Assembly: GCA_001941075.1 (NCBI GenBank)
Contig: MSHH01000036.1
Location: 1-38,282 of the forward strand
DNA length: 38,282 nucleotides
Reading direction: 5' to 3'
From: Oscillospiraceae bacterium Zagget6
GTDB lineage: Bacteria; Bacillota; Clostridia; Oscillospirales; Oscillospiraceae
How positions within the stretch are numbered: position 1 is the stretch's first letter; every line of letters begins with the position of its first letter. The notes below the pieces were generated by a model. The model was given only the letters and a program-made list of their open reading frames with translations. It was not told the DNA's origin and did no database searches. Made by a program: the position numbers and the translations under genes. Shown one piece after another: positions 22,310 to 30,384 of the stretch.

Positions 22310-23002
22310 TCACAGCGCCTGGAACGCCTGCACCGCCGTTGCCTTGTCCTCTGCGCAAAAGACCGCGCTGCCCGCCACCAGCACGTTGGCCCCGGCTTCC
22401 ACGCACTGGGGACCAGTGGTGGCGGCCTTCACGCCGCCGTCCACGGAGAGCATAGGATGCAGATCCCGGCGTTCGCACTCGGCACGGAGGGCGCGCAGCT
22501 TGTCCAGGGCGCTGGTCTGGAAAGGCTGTCCGCCGTGGCCGGGGGTCACGCCCATCACCAGCACCAGGGACAGCTTGTCCAGATAGGGGAACACCGTCTC
22601 TACCGGCGTGTTGGGGTTGATGGCCAGGCCCGCCCCGCAGCCGCAGGCGCGAATGGCGGAGATGGTGGCGCGGGTGTTATCGCTGGCCTCGATGTGGAAA
22701 GTGATGCAGTTGGCGCCTGCGTCCACAAAATCCTTCACGTAGGTCAGGGGATTGGTGATCATCAGGTGAACGTCAAAATAGGCATCGGGGAGGGCTTTCC
22801 GCAGTCCCTCCAGCACCGGCAGGCCAAAGCTCAGGTTGTCCACGAAATGGCCGTCCATCACGTCGAAGTGGATCATATCCGCGCCTGCGTCCAGCACCTC
22901 TTTGCAGTCTGCGCCCAGCCGGGCGAAGTCGGCGGAAAGGATAGAAGGGCTTACTTTTACCCTCAAGGGGTACTTCCGAAACTGCGTTTCTCCCTGCGTC
23001 AT
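22310..23002 (-). CDS. rpe: Ribulose-phosphate 3-epimerase
   Basis: 230 residues from the ATG at 23002, with AAAGGAG nine bases upstream; the open frame to 23107 runs through hairpins. It interconverts ribulose 5-phosphate and xylulose 5-phosphate. The TIM-barrel signatures are VSPSILSADFARLG, MIHFDVMDGHFVDNLSFG (metal-binding His/Asp), FDVHLMITNP, VMGVTPGHGGQPF and SVDGGVK. It is the last gene of the minus-strand operon with the split transketolase, which uses xylulose 5-phosphate as donor, so a dedicated epimerase makes metabolic sense. A 273-base structured gap separates it from the dehydrogenase gene, so it may have its own regulation. Confidence 0.95.
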   Translation of the reverse strand: MTQGETQFRKYPLRVKVSPSILSADFARLGADCKEVLDAGADMIHFDVMDGHFVDNLSFGLPVLEGLRKALPDAYFDVHLMITNPLTYVKDFVDAGANCITFHIEASDNTRATISAIRACGCGAGLAINPNTPVETVFPYLDKLSLVLVMGVTPGHGGQPFQTSALDKLRALRAECERRDLHPMLSVDGGVKAATTGPQCVEAGANVLVAGSAVFCAEDKATAVQAFQAL

Positions 23003-23053
23003 AAAAAATGGCTCCTTTGTCGTGAGAAATACGGAAATCCGTTTAGTTTGGTC

Positions 23054-23225
23054 GAGCGCCTGCCGAAACACGGCAGGCGCTCGGTTCATATCCCGCAAAA
23101 ACGCCACGGGGAAGAAAAGGCAGTTCTGAGGAGGTAAAATGATGCAGAGCGAACCGTGGCGTTTTTGCCGAACATGAAAGAGGTTTCACACGGGGGCCTG
23201 TACCCGATTGCTCGGATACAGGCCC
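23054..23225. other. Structured intergenic region with three perfect inverted repeats
   Basis: GAGCGCCTGCCG / CGGCAGGCGCTC at 23054-23082 (12 pairs, 5-base loop). GCAAAAACGCCACGG (23095-23109) with its inverse at 23154-23168 (15 pairs). GGGCCTGTA / TACAGGCCC at 23194-23225, followed on the plus strand by TTTATC. The middle loop carries a GAGGAGG site and a 12-codon open frame on the plus strand (23139-23177). On the minus strand this is the leader of the epimerase gene. Confidence 0.65.
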
Positions 23226-23275
23226 TTTATCAAGTAGAGGGGACGATTAGCGAACGGATAGGAGCGTTCAGCGCA

Positions 23276-24034
23276 TTAGTCCATATGTGAGCCGCCGTTG
23301 ATGTCGATTTCCTCGCCGGTGATGTAGGAGGCTTCCTTGGAGGCCAGGAACACGATGGCGTTGGCGACTTCCTGGGTCTCACCGGGACGGCCCATGGGGA
23401 TACCGGCGATGACGGCGTCGGCCTGCTCCTTGGGCATACTCTTCCAGATCTCGGTGTTGATGAGGCCGGGGCAGACGCAGTTGGTGGTGATGCCGTACTC
23501 GGAGACCTCGCGGGCCAGGTTCTTGGAGAAGCCCAGCACAGCGGCCTTGGAAGCGGAGTAATGCGCGCCGCCGAACACGCCGCCGCCCCGCTTGCCGGAG
23601 ACGGAGGACAGGTGGACGATACGGCCATAGCGCTGCTTCTTCATGACCTCGCAGACGGCCTTGGTGATGAGGAACAGGCCAAACATATTGACGTTGAAGA
23701 TGCGCTTCATGTCGTCCAGGGTCATGTCGGCCACAGTGACCTTCTGGGAGACGCCGGCGTTGTTGACCAGCACGTCGATGCGGCCATACTTTTCCACGAC
23801 GGTGTTGACCAGCTCGGTGACGCTGCCCTCATCGCAGAGGTTGGCGGCGTAGCCCGCAGCTTCGATGCCCATAGCCTTCATCTCAGCGACGTTGGCGTCC
23901 AGACCAGCCTGATTGATGTCGCAGATGACGACGGTAGCGCCCTGCTTGCCGAAGGTCTGCGCGATGGTGCGGCCAATGCCCTTGGGGGAACCGGCGCCGG
24001 TGACAAGAACGACCTGACCATTGAACTCTAACAT
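23276..24034 (-). CDS. Short-chain dehydrogenase/reductase (SDR)
   Basis: 252 residues from the ATG at 24034, AAAGGAAG upstream. Classical SDR fold: cofactor loop TGAGSPKGIG near residue 13 (two residues longer than the usual TGxxxGxG), NNAG near 90, catalytic Ser in HLSSVSG near 141, and YSASK near 160. The Asp in VVICDIN after the second strand suggests NAD(H). Often annotated FabG-like, but its place between a transketolase and an epimerase and downstream of a TRAP transporter indicates oxidation or reduction of the imported sugar, polyol or sugar acid rather than fatty-acid synthesis. The exact substrate is unknown. Confidence 0.9.
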   Translation of the reverse strand: MLEFNGQVVLVTGAGSPKGIGRTIAQTFGKQGATVVICDINQAGLDANVAEMKAMGIEAAGYAANLCDEGSVTELVNTVVEKYGRIDVLVNNAGVSQKVTVADMTLDDMKRIFNVNMFGLFLITKAVCEVMKKQRYGRIVHLSSVSGKRGGGVFGGAHYSASKAAVLGFSKNLAREVSEYGITTNCVCPGLINTEIWKSMPKEQADAVIAGIPMGRPGETQEVANAIVFLASKEASYITGEEIDINGGSHMD

Positions 24035-24079
24035 AAGAAATACTTCCTTTCTAAAATGAGAAATCATGATTTTGGGGTC

Positions 24080-24116
24080 CCCCTCCGGCAAATCAGTGGT
24101 GCGCTTGCCAGAGGGG
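24080..24116. other. Hairpin between transketolase and dehydrogenase genes
   Basis: CCCCTCCGGCAA (24080-24091) pairs with TTGCCAGAGGGG (24105-24116), 12 positions with one mismatch. It lies in the 150-base gap of the operon and may tune transcript stability or partial termination. No T run on the minus strand. Confidence 0.55.
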
Positions 24117-24184
24117 TGCTTATGAAACAGTTGAATGAGGTAAGATACCTTTCATTTGCTGTATGACATAAGAACTGAAAAAAT

Positions 24185-25123
24185 TTAAGCGTTCAGTTCC
24201 TTTGCCAGCTCCACGATGTGTTCCACGGTGACGCCGTTGATAGCCAGCAGCCGCTCATAGGGGGCGGACTGACCGAACTGGTCCTGGATACCCACCCGGC
24301 GGAGGATGCCCTTGCCGCTCTCAGCGACCACCTCGGCCACGGCGCTGCCCAGACCGTTGAGGATGTTGTGGTCCTCCACGGTGATGATTTTGCCGATGTC
24401 GTTGACGCAGGCGGTGACGGCCTCCACGTCCAGGGGCTTGATGGTGTGCATATCCAGCACGCGGGCAGAGATGCCCTCGGCGGCCAGGACTTTGGCGGCC
24501 TCGATTGCCAGGCGGACGGTGTCGCCGTTGGCGATGATGGCTACGTCCTTGCCGTCTTGGACCTGATGGGCCTTGCCGATGGTGAACTCAGCGCTCTCGT
24601 CATAGATGACGGGGATAGCGTCGCGGGTGAAGCGCAGGTAGACGGGGCCGTTGAACTCTGCGGCTGCGCGGACCAGCTTCCGGGCGGACCAGTAGTCGGC
24701 GGGCATAACGACGGTCATGTTGGGGATGGTGCGGAGAATGCCCATGTCCTCGATGGCCTGATGGGACGCGCCGTCGTTGGCGGGGGTCACACCGCCGTGG
24801 GAGCAGGCAATCTTCACGTTCAGCTTGGGATAGCAAATCTCCTGGCGAATCATCTCGCACATCCGCATGGAGCCGAAGGCCGCATAGGTGACCACGAAGG
24901 GGATCTTGCCGCAGGAGGCCAGACCAGCCGCCACGCCAGCGCCGTTCTGCTCCGCGATGCCTACGTTCAGGTGCTGCTGGGGCAGCTGCTGCCGGAACGC
25001 GCCGGTCTTGCAGCTCTTGCCAATGTCAACGTCCACTACCAGAATGTCGGGATTTTCCTTGCCCAGGGCGACGATCTCGTCACCAAAGCCGTCACGGGTC
25101 GGCAGCTTGACAGTTTCACTCAT
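24185..25123 (-). CDS. Transketolase, C-terminal subunit
   Basis: 312 residues, GGAGGAG upstream of the ATG. It carries the pyrimidine-binding domain of transketolase, with the catalytic Glu in NVGIAEQNGAGVAAG near residue 77 and SHGGVTPANDGASHQ near 110, followed by the C-terminal domain (KIITVEDHNILNGLGSAVAE). Split transketolases of this kind are frequent in Firmicutes and archaea. It pairs with the N-terminal subunit gene 15 bases upstream to make the thiamine-diphosphate enzyme that moves two-carbon units between sugar phosphates. As a dedicated copy in a TRAP operon it may accept an unusual ketose. Confidence 0.93.
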   Translation of the reverse strand: MSETVKLPTRDGFGDEIVALGKENPDILVVDVDIGKSCKTGAFRQQLPQQHLNVGIAEQNGAGVAAGLASCGKIPFVVTYAAFGSMRMCEMIRQEICYPKLNVKIACSHGGVTPANDGASHQAIEDMGILRTIPNMTVVMPADYWSARKLVRAAAEFNGPVYLRFTRDAIPVIYDESAEFTIGKAHQVQDGKDVAIIANGDTVRLAIEAAKVLAAEGISARVLDMHTIKPLDVEAVTACVNDIGKIITVEDHNILNGLGSAVAEVVAESGKGILRRVGIQDQFGQSAPYERLLAINGVTVEHIVELAKELNA

Positions 25124-25138
25124 TTCTGTTCTCCTCCT

Positions 25139-25975
25139 TTAGCAGGACACATACTGGGTGTCCAGTTCAGCGATGGCCTGTTTGTACTGCTCCTCGTTGG
25201 GGGCGGTGCCGTGCCAGCCACAGACGTTCTCCATGTAGGAAACGCCCTTGCCCTTGACGGTGTGGCCGAAGATGCACTTGGGCTTGCCGTCCTTGGTGGC
25301 GACAGCCAGGTCCAGAGCCTTGACCATCTCGGCCATGTCATTGCCGTTGATTTCGTACACGTCGAAGCCGAAGGCCCGGAACTTGGCGCCCAGGTCCACG
25401 GGAGGCATGACCTCGTCGCAGGTGCCGTCCAGCTGGAGGTTGTTGTAGTCCACAAAGACCACCAGGTTGTCCAGCTGATACTTATAAGCGGTCTGGCAGG
25501 CTTCCCAGATCTCGCCCTCGTTGCACTCGCCGTCGCCCACGGCGGAGAACACCCGGTAGCTCTGCCCGTTCAGCTTGGCGGCGATAGCCATGCCCACGGC
25601 GCAGGCCAGGCCCTGGCCCAGGGAGCCGGTGGGGATGTCGATGCCGGGGCACTTCATGTTGGGGTGGCCCTGGAGAATGGAGCCTTCCTTGCGGAGGGTG
25701 TCCAGTTCCTTCATGGGGAAGTAGCCCTTCATAGCGAGAGCGGCGTACTGAGCGGGGCAGACATGACCCTTGGAGAGAACGAAGCGGTCACGGTCCGGCC
25801 AGTAGGGGTTCTGGGGGTCCACGTTCATCTCATGGAAGTAGCAGGCGGTCATGAACTCGGCCACCGACAGGGAGCCGCCGGGATGACCCGACTGGGCCTT
25901 GTAAATCATGGAGATGACGTTCTTTTTCAGGTCTACACAGGTGTTTTGCAGCTGTGCAATGCTCATGTCTTTCAT
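25139..25975 (-). CDS. Transketolase, N-terminal subunit
   Basis: 278 residues from the ATG at 25975, AAGGAAGG upstream; a frame to 26032 overlaps the permease gene and is rejected. It has the diphosphate-binding domain: SGHPGGSLS near residue 28, PTGSLGQGLACAVGMA near 115, and the thiamine-diphosphate motif GDGECNEGEIWEA near 148 ending in the metal-binding Asn of VDYNNLQLDG. Together with the next gene it rebuilds a full transketolase. It starts 23 bases after the permease stop, so it is part of the TRAP operon. Confidence 0.93.
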   Translation of the reverse strand: MKDMSIAQLQNTCVDLKKNVISMIYKAQSGHPGGSLSVAEFMTACYFHEMNVDPQNPYWPDRDRFVLSKGHVCPAQYAALAMKGYFPMKELDTLRKEGSILQGHPNMKCPGIDIPTGSLGQGLACAVGMAIAAKLNGQSYRVFSAVGDGECNEGEIWEACQTAYKYQLDNLVVFVDYNNLQLDGTCDEVMPPVDLGAKFRAFGFDVYEINGNDMAEMVKALDLAVATKDGKPKCIFGHTVKGKGVSYMENVCGWHGTAPNEEQYKQAIAELDTQYVSC

Positions 25976-25997
25976 AATAAGCACCTTCCTTTTGAAT

Positions 25998-27284
25998 TTA
26001 GGAGACAAAGATAGTGGAAATGCCGGGGACATAGGTGATCAGCAGCAGCACCGCGATGGAGGCGATGAGCAGCGGCACGATGGCCTTGCTGATTTCCTTC
26101 AGGTTGACGTTCGCCACGCCGCAGGCCACGTAGAGGTTGACGCCCACGGGAGGGGTGTACAGGCCGATGGCCAGGTTGACGATCATGACCACGCCCAGGT
26201 GGATGAGGTTGATGCCCAGGGCCTCCGCCACGGGGACGAACAGGGGAACGAAGATGTACAGCGCGGAGGTGGAGTCCAGGAAGCAGCCCGCGATGAGCAG
26301 GATGATGTTGACGATGATGAAGAACACGATGGTGGAGCCGCCGGTGATGGATTCCAGCGCGCCGCTGATAGCCACGTCCAGGCGGGCGCGGGTCAGCACG
26401 TAGGCGAACAGACCGGCGCAGGCGGTGATGAACATAACCGTGGCGGTGGTGCAGGCGGAGTCGATGATGATGGCCCACAGCTCTTTCAGGCGAACGGTGC
26501 GGTAGATGAACACGCCGACCACCAGGCCGTAGACCACGGCGACCGCAGCAGCCTCAGTGGGGGTGAACACGCCGCCGTAGATGCCGCCCAGGATGATGAC
26601 GGGCATCAGCAGGCCCCAGAAAGCGTCCTTAAACGCCTGCCAGCGCTCTTTGCCGGTGGCTTTTGGCAGGGAAACCAGGTCGTACTTCCGGCCCACGAAC
26701 AGCGCCGTGATGATGAGCGCCGCGCCCATGATGAGGCCGGGGAGGACGCCCGCTTTGAACAGGGAGCCGATGGAGGCGTCTGCAATGGAGCCGTAGACCA
26801 CGAAGGTGATGGAGGGCGGGATGATAACGCCGATTGCGCCTGCGCTGCCCATCAGGGCGGCGGAGAAGGCGGGGCTGTAGCCGGAGCGGATCATGCCGGG
26901 GATGAGGACCAGGCCCAGGGCGGCCACGGTAGCGGGGCCGGAGCCGGAGATGGCGGCGAAGAAGCAGGCCACGATGACGCACACGATGGCCAGGCCGCCT
27001 TTCAGGTGGCCCACGCAGGTCTCAGCCAGGTGGATGAGCTTGGCGGAAATCTGCGCCTTTTCCATGATGTTGCCAGCCAGGATGAAGAAGGGGATGGCCA
27101 GCAGCACGAACTTGCTGGTGGAGGCGGAGAACAGCTGAGGAAGGCTGCTCATAATGGTGTTGAGCGGGTGGCCGATCCCCTGGACCAGCATGGCCGCCAC
27201 GCTGGACACGCCCAGGCAGATGGCGATGGGGGTGCCGATCAGCAGCAGCACCGCAAAGGTGATAAACAGAACAGCAGCGATCAT
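25998..27284 (-). CDS. dctM: TRAP transporter large permease (DctM family)
   Basis: 428 residues with about 12 membrane segments. Start IAAVLFITFAVLLLIGTPIA, SSLPQLFSASTSKFVLLAIPF near residue 47 and GSAGAIGVIIPPSI near 140 are strong family markers. It forms the sodium-driven membrane channel of a tripartite ATP-independent periplasmic-type transporter. The ATG overlaps the stop of the DctQ gene by four bases (ATGA on the minus strand), showing coupled translation. Partner genes dctQ and dctP lie upstream. The substrate class cannot be read from this subunit. Confidence 0.95.
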   Translation of the reverse strand: MIAAVLFITFAVLLLIGTPIAICLGVSSVAAMLVQGIGHPLNTIMSSLPQLFSASTSKFVLLAIPFFILAGNIMEKAQISAKLIHLAETCVGHLKGGLAIVCVIVACFFAAISGSGPATVAALGLVLIPGMIRSGYSPAFSAALMGSAGAIGVIIPPSITFVVYGSIADASIGSLFKAGVLPGLIMGAALIITALFVGRKYDLVSLPKATGKERWQAFKDAFWGLLMPVIILGGIYGGVFTPTEAAAVAVVYGLVVGVFIYRTVRLKELWAIIIDSACTTATVMFITACAGLFAYVLTRARLDVAISGALESITGGSTIVFFIIVNIILLIAGCFLDSTSALYIFVPLFVPVAEALGINLIHLGVVMIVNLAIGLYTPPVGVNLYVACGVANVNLKEISKAIVPLLIASIAVLLLITYVPGISTIFVS

Positions 27285-27838
27285 GTGTCAGAGCCCTCCT
27301 TTTTCTTGAAGTTCTTGTCTGCGGCGCCCAGGAACTCGTCCTGGACCGCTTTCTTCTCCGCTTCCAGGGCGGAAGCGTCCAGCGGCTTTTTGATTTCTTC
27401 GACCAGGGCCTGAGCGAAGCGGATGGTGACGAACACCGCACCGAAGGGTACGAAGGTGGCGTAGATCCACTCAGGGAACTGCATGGCGGAGGTGACCATG
27501 CCCAGACGGTACTGGTTCATGACCATCAGCACGCCGTAGTACACCAGGGCGGCGGAGAACACGGTGGCGATGGCGAAGCCGATGACCAGCAGGGCTTTGC
27601 GGGCCTTGGGCGGCACGGAGTCGGTGACGATGGTCAGGCCCAGGTGCGCCCGGCGCTTGGCGGCAATGGCGGTCCCCATCAGGCTCAGCAGGACGAACAG
27701 GTAAGTGGTGATCTCCTCCGAGAAGGAGAGGGAGGCGTGCAGCAGGAACCGGGAGACGACGCCCGCAAAGACCAGCCCGGTCATGACGATGGTACAGATG
27801 ACGCAGATGATCTCTTCGATATAGTCTAAAAGTTTCAT
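27281..27838 (-). CDS. dctQ: TRAP transporter small permease (DctQ family)
   Basis: 185 residues with four predicted membrane segments (about 8-30, 45-65, 85-110 and 125-150). The phrase FSEEITTYLFVLLSLMGTAI near residue 38 is the family signature. The C-terminus is a charged helix (ALEAEKKAVQDEFLGAADKN). It bridges the large permease and the binding protein. It lies between dctP (15 bases upstream) and dctM (four-base overlap). Confidence 0.92.
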   Translation of the reverse strand: MKLLDYIEEIICVICTIVMTGLVFAGVVSRFLLHASLSFSEEITTYLFVLLSLMGTAIAAKRRAHLGLTIVTDSVPPKARKALLVIGFAIATVFSAALVYYGVLMVMNQYRLGMVTSAMQFPEWIYATFVPFGAVFVTIRFAQALVEEIKKPLDASALEAEKKAVQDEFLGAADKNFKKKEGSDT

Positions 27839-27852
27839 GTCCTTCCCCTCCT

Positions 27853-28881
27853 TTACGCCGTGATGTTGAAGGCGGCGCAGGCGTCTTCACCGAAGTACTC
27901 GATCATGCTCTGTTTCCAATCGGCGATGGCGTCCTCAAAGACGGCCTTCTCGTCATCGGTCAGGTAGGTGATGGTCATGCCCTCTTCCTCGAACATTTCC
28001 AGGGTCTCAGACTCTTCGGCCTCCAGGGTGTCGCGGCCCCAGTTGCAGGCTTCGGTGGCGCACTCCTGGAGCAGCTCACGGGTGTTGTCGTTCAGGCTCT
28101 CCCAGGTGGAGGTGTTGGCGATAAAGAGGTCGCTTTCGTAGGAGTAGTTCCACATGGTCAGGTAATCCTGCACCTCGTACATCTTGGAGGAGGAGGTGAT
28201 GCTGACGCCGTTCTCCTGGCCGTCGATGGTGCCCTGCTGGATGGCGGTGAACACCTCGCTCCAGTTCATGGAGGTGGGGTCGGCGCCCAGGGCGGTGAAG
28301 AAGCCCATGTACACCACGCTGCCGGGAACGCGGATCTTCAGGTTCTTCAGGTCATCCGGGGAGTGAATCTCCCGCTTGGAGTTGGTGATCTGACGGAAGC
28401 CGTTGTGGAAGGAACCCAGATAGGTCATACCCTTGGCGGACAGCCGCTCAGCGTAGTATTCGCAGCCGGTGCTGTCGATGACCTCACGGGCTTCGGTGTA
28501 GTCGTCGAAGCTCCAGGGGATGGTGGCCACAGGGAGCATCTCGTCGATGACGGCCAACGTGCAGGTGGCGTAGGCGGCCAGGTCGGTGCTGCCGGAGGCG
28601 ATCATCTCGATGCCGCGGGAGGCGCTGCCGCCTGCCAGCTCATCGTTGGGGAACACGGCGATGGTGACGGAGCCGCCGGAGCGTTCCGAAACCAGGTCAG
28701 CGAAGTATTCCGCGACGCGTGCGTCGATCTGGGTGTTGGTGCCGTTGACGGCCATAGACAGCTCGATGGTCTGATATTCGCCCTCGGTGGTGGTGTCGGC
28801 GCTGGAGGAGCCGCACCCCGTCAGGAGAAAGACCATTGTCAGCGCCATGACCAGGGCCAACAGTTGTTTTGCTTTTTTCAT
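27853..28881 (-). CDS. dctP: TRAP transporter solute-binding lipoprotein (DctP family)
   Basis: 342 residues from the ATG at 28881, AAGGAG seven to eight bases upstream. A lipoprotein signal peptide ends in LLTGCGSS, with the Cys anchored to the membrane in a Gram-positive cell. The DctP fold is seen in HNGFRQITNSKREIHSPDDL and LKIRVPGSVVYMGFFTALGA, where the Arg of IRVPGS normally binds the substrate carboxylate, so the ligand is probably an organic or sugar acid. MNWSEVFTAIQQGTIDGQEN is the second hallmark. First gene of the catabolic operon, with its own promoter and a candidate operator. Confidence 0.94.
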   Translation of the reverse strand: MKKAKQLLALVMALTMVFLLTGCGSSSADTTTEGEYQTIELSMAVNGTNTQIDARVAEYFADLVSERSGGSVTIAVFPNDELAGGSASRGIEMIASGSTDLAAYATCTLAVIDEMLPVATIPWSFDDYTEAREVIDSTGCEYYAERLSAKGMTYLGSFHNGFRQITNSKREIHSPDDLKNLKIRVPGSVVYMGFFTALGADPTSMNWSEVFTAIQQGTIDGQENGVSITSSSKMYEVQDYLTMWNYSYESDLFIANTSTWESLNDNTRELLQECATEACNWGRDTLEAEESETLEMFEEEGMTITYLTDDEKAVFEDAIADWKQSMIEYFGEDACAAFNITA

Positions 28882-28988
28882 AGACATCTCCTTTACTTGA
28901 TTGATGGGTGGTTGCGTATGAGGAAAGGCATTTCCAAGGAGCCGTGGGGCTGATTCATCTCCTCTCTTGCTTGGTGCCTTACGTCCTT

Positions 28989-28998
28989 TGTCTGACAT
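28989..28998. promoter_or_regulatory. Candidate operator of the GntR regulator at dctP
   Basis: ATGTCAGACA on the minus strand, with TGTC-T-GACA as its near-palindromic centre, overlaps the expected transcription start of dctP. A similar ATGTCTTACAT sits at the same place in the regulator promoter (29941-29951). Confidence 0.6.
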
Positions 28999-29004
28999 AT
29001 GAAT

Positions 29005-29033
29005 GTAATACCACAACCCAAAAGAAATGTCAA
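29005..29033 (-). promoter_or_regulatory. Promoter of the TRAP/transketolase operon
   Basis: Minus strand TTGACA (29033-29028), a 17-base spacer and TATTAC (29010-29005). It drives dctP and, with no clear terminator in between, dctQ, dctM, both transketolase halves and probably the dehydrogenase and epimerase genes. Confidence 0.75.
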
Positions 29034-29160
29034 TCCCTCTTTCTTCTTTTCTACCTTTTGCATAAAGTTCTTTTCTAATTTTTGTGGAAAATGCCCGCCG
29101 ACAAAGGGCAAAAAAAGTGCGTGGCCATGATAGCCACGCACTTGCGATGTGTTCGCTTTT

Positions 29161-29886
29161 TCAGTTTTCCCGGTCCAAAGCGTCCAAAAAGTAGGTGTTG
29201 CGGATGCGCTCGTCGATCTGCTGGAGGTCCTTTGCCGCCAGCATATCGTAGATTTTCCGGTGGGCTTCCAGCAGCTCCTCGCCCCGCCCGGAGTCGATCA
29301 TGGTCTGCACGGTCTCCCAGCGGACGGAATAGGTCAGCATCCGCACCACGGAGTCGATTTTGCTGACCAGGGTGTTCTTACACAGGGCGGAGACTGCGTC
29401 GTGAAAGGCGTTGTCCGCCTGAAACGCGGCCTGGGCCACGTCCTCCGTTTGGGCAACTGCGGTCTCGAACTCCTCCAGCTTCTTTTTCACCAGGTCCAGG
29501 CCCTCTTTGTCCTCTTTTTTGACGGCCAACTGCAAAATGCCCACTTCGATCAGTTCCCGCAGCTCCATCAGGCTGTCAAAGTCGTCCCCCTTGTTCAGGA
29601 TGATGCCGTAAACCATGGGGTCGATCATGCTCTCCTGGAACCCGCTGGAGACAAAGGTGCCCTCGGAGCGGCGGCTCTCCAGCACGCCCATATAGGTGAG
29701 AATTTTGGTGGCCTCCCGGACCGAGGTGCGGGCCACGCCGAAGTTGGCCGCCAGCTCCGGCTCGGTGGGCAGCTTGTCGCCGGGTTTCAGCTCCCCGGAG
29801 ATCATGCCATCGGTCAAACAGTTGATGACGCGCTGGACAACGGATTCACTCTTTAAGTTCTTCAAATATGCGGGTCGATTTGCCAT
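29161..29886 (-). CDS. GntR-family regulator with FCD domain (FadR subfamily)
   Basis: 241 residues. The winged-helix domain at about 10-75 reads VVQRVINCLTDGMISGELKP and LPTEPELAANFGVARTSVRE, the GntR signature. The C-terminal helical FCD domain (about 95-230) has the acidic and His positions used to bind a metal and a carboxylate effector, for example ELRELIEVGI and DNAFHDAVSALCKN. Such regulators repress transport and catabolism of organic acids until the ligand appears. It lies upstream of the TRAP operon, on the same strand but with its own promoter, and likely represses both. Confidence 0.93.
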   Translation of the reverse strand: MANRPAYLKNLKSESVVQRVINCLTDGMISGELKPGDKLPTEPELAANFGVARTSVREATKILTYMGVLESRRSEGTFVSSGFQESMIDPMVYGIILNKGDDFDSLMELRELIEVGILQLAVKKEDKEGLDLVKKKLEEFETAVAQTEDVAQAAFQADNAFHDAVSALCKNTLVSKIDSVVRMLTYSVRWETVQTMIDSGRGEELLEAHRKIYDMLAAKDLQQIDERIRNTYFLDALDREN

Positions 29887-29940
29887 AATACCTCATCCTC
29901 CCTGTCTCCAGCTCATGAAATACATACGTATGATGTTCTT

Positions 29941-29980
29941 ATGTAAGACATATTATAGCGCTTTGTTAAACTTTTGTCAA
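29941..29980 (-). promoter_or_regulatory. Promoter and candidate operator of the GntR regulator
   Basis: Minus strand TTGACA (29980-29975), a 17-base spacer and TATAAT (29957-29952), a consensus promoter. ATGTCTTACAT (29951-29941) follows directly, like the motif at dctP, suggesting autoregulation. Between 29981 and 30194 I see nothing recognisable. Confidence 0.75.
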
Positions 29981-30194
29981 GGAGGCGGCGCAGCTGTCGG
30001 TCATTTTTCAAACAAATCCGCCGCTCGGCAGCATGGTCAAAGCACCTGCAATTTCAGGATACAGGGTGATGAAAGGCATGTGATTCTTCCTGAGACGAGT
30101 TTTGTCAAGGGTAATTTTCGATTTTCTCAAAATCTCCTATGGTTTTGCCAATGCCAAAACTATCAAATCCAGAGACGCTATAATCATTGACAAA

Positions 30195-30241
30195 GAAACA
30201 GGGCAGACTTACACACACTTGTGTAATGTCCGCCCTGTTTC
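30195..30241. terminator. Bidirectional terminator hairpin
   Basis: GAAACAGGGC ... GCCCTGTTTC is the outer stem, with TTACACA / TGTGTAA inside and small mismatches. T-rich ends occur on both sides. It lies downstream of the TetR gene on the minus strand and upstream of the GntR promoter. Confidence 0.7.
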
Positions 30242-30384
30242 TCCGTATCGCCGCACTACGAATTATTTTTGCCTTTCCCAATGCTGACGATTTCCATTTT
30301 ATTGTCACTCCGCAGTCCTTCGTCGGCTGACAATCATTTCTTTGTATATGAGAACCATCAGGAGAATAATCTGCTCCAGATCGC

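Noticed and set aside
24185-25975. Sulfoquinovose (sulfo-transketolase) pathway
   Set aside because: A split transketolase is present, but the isomerases, sulfolactaldehyde enzymes and sulfonate exporter of that pathway are not.
24218-27413. Long plus-strand frames opposite the transketolase and TRAP genes
   Set aside because: Antisense shadows rich in Gly, Asp and His; the minus-strand genes have clear family motifs.
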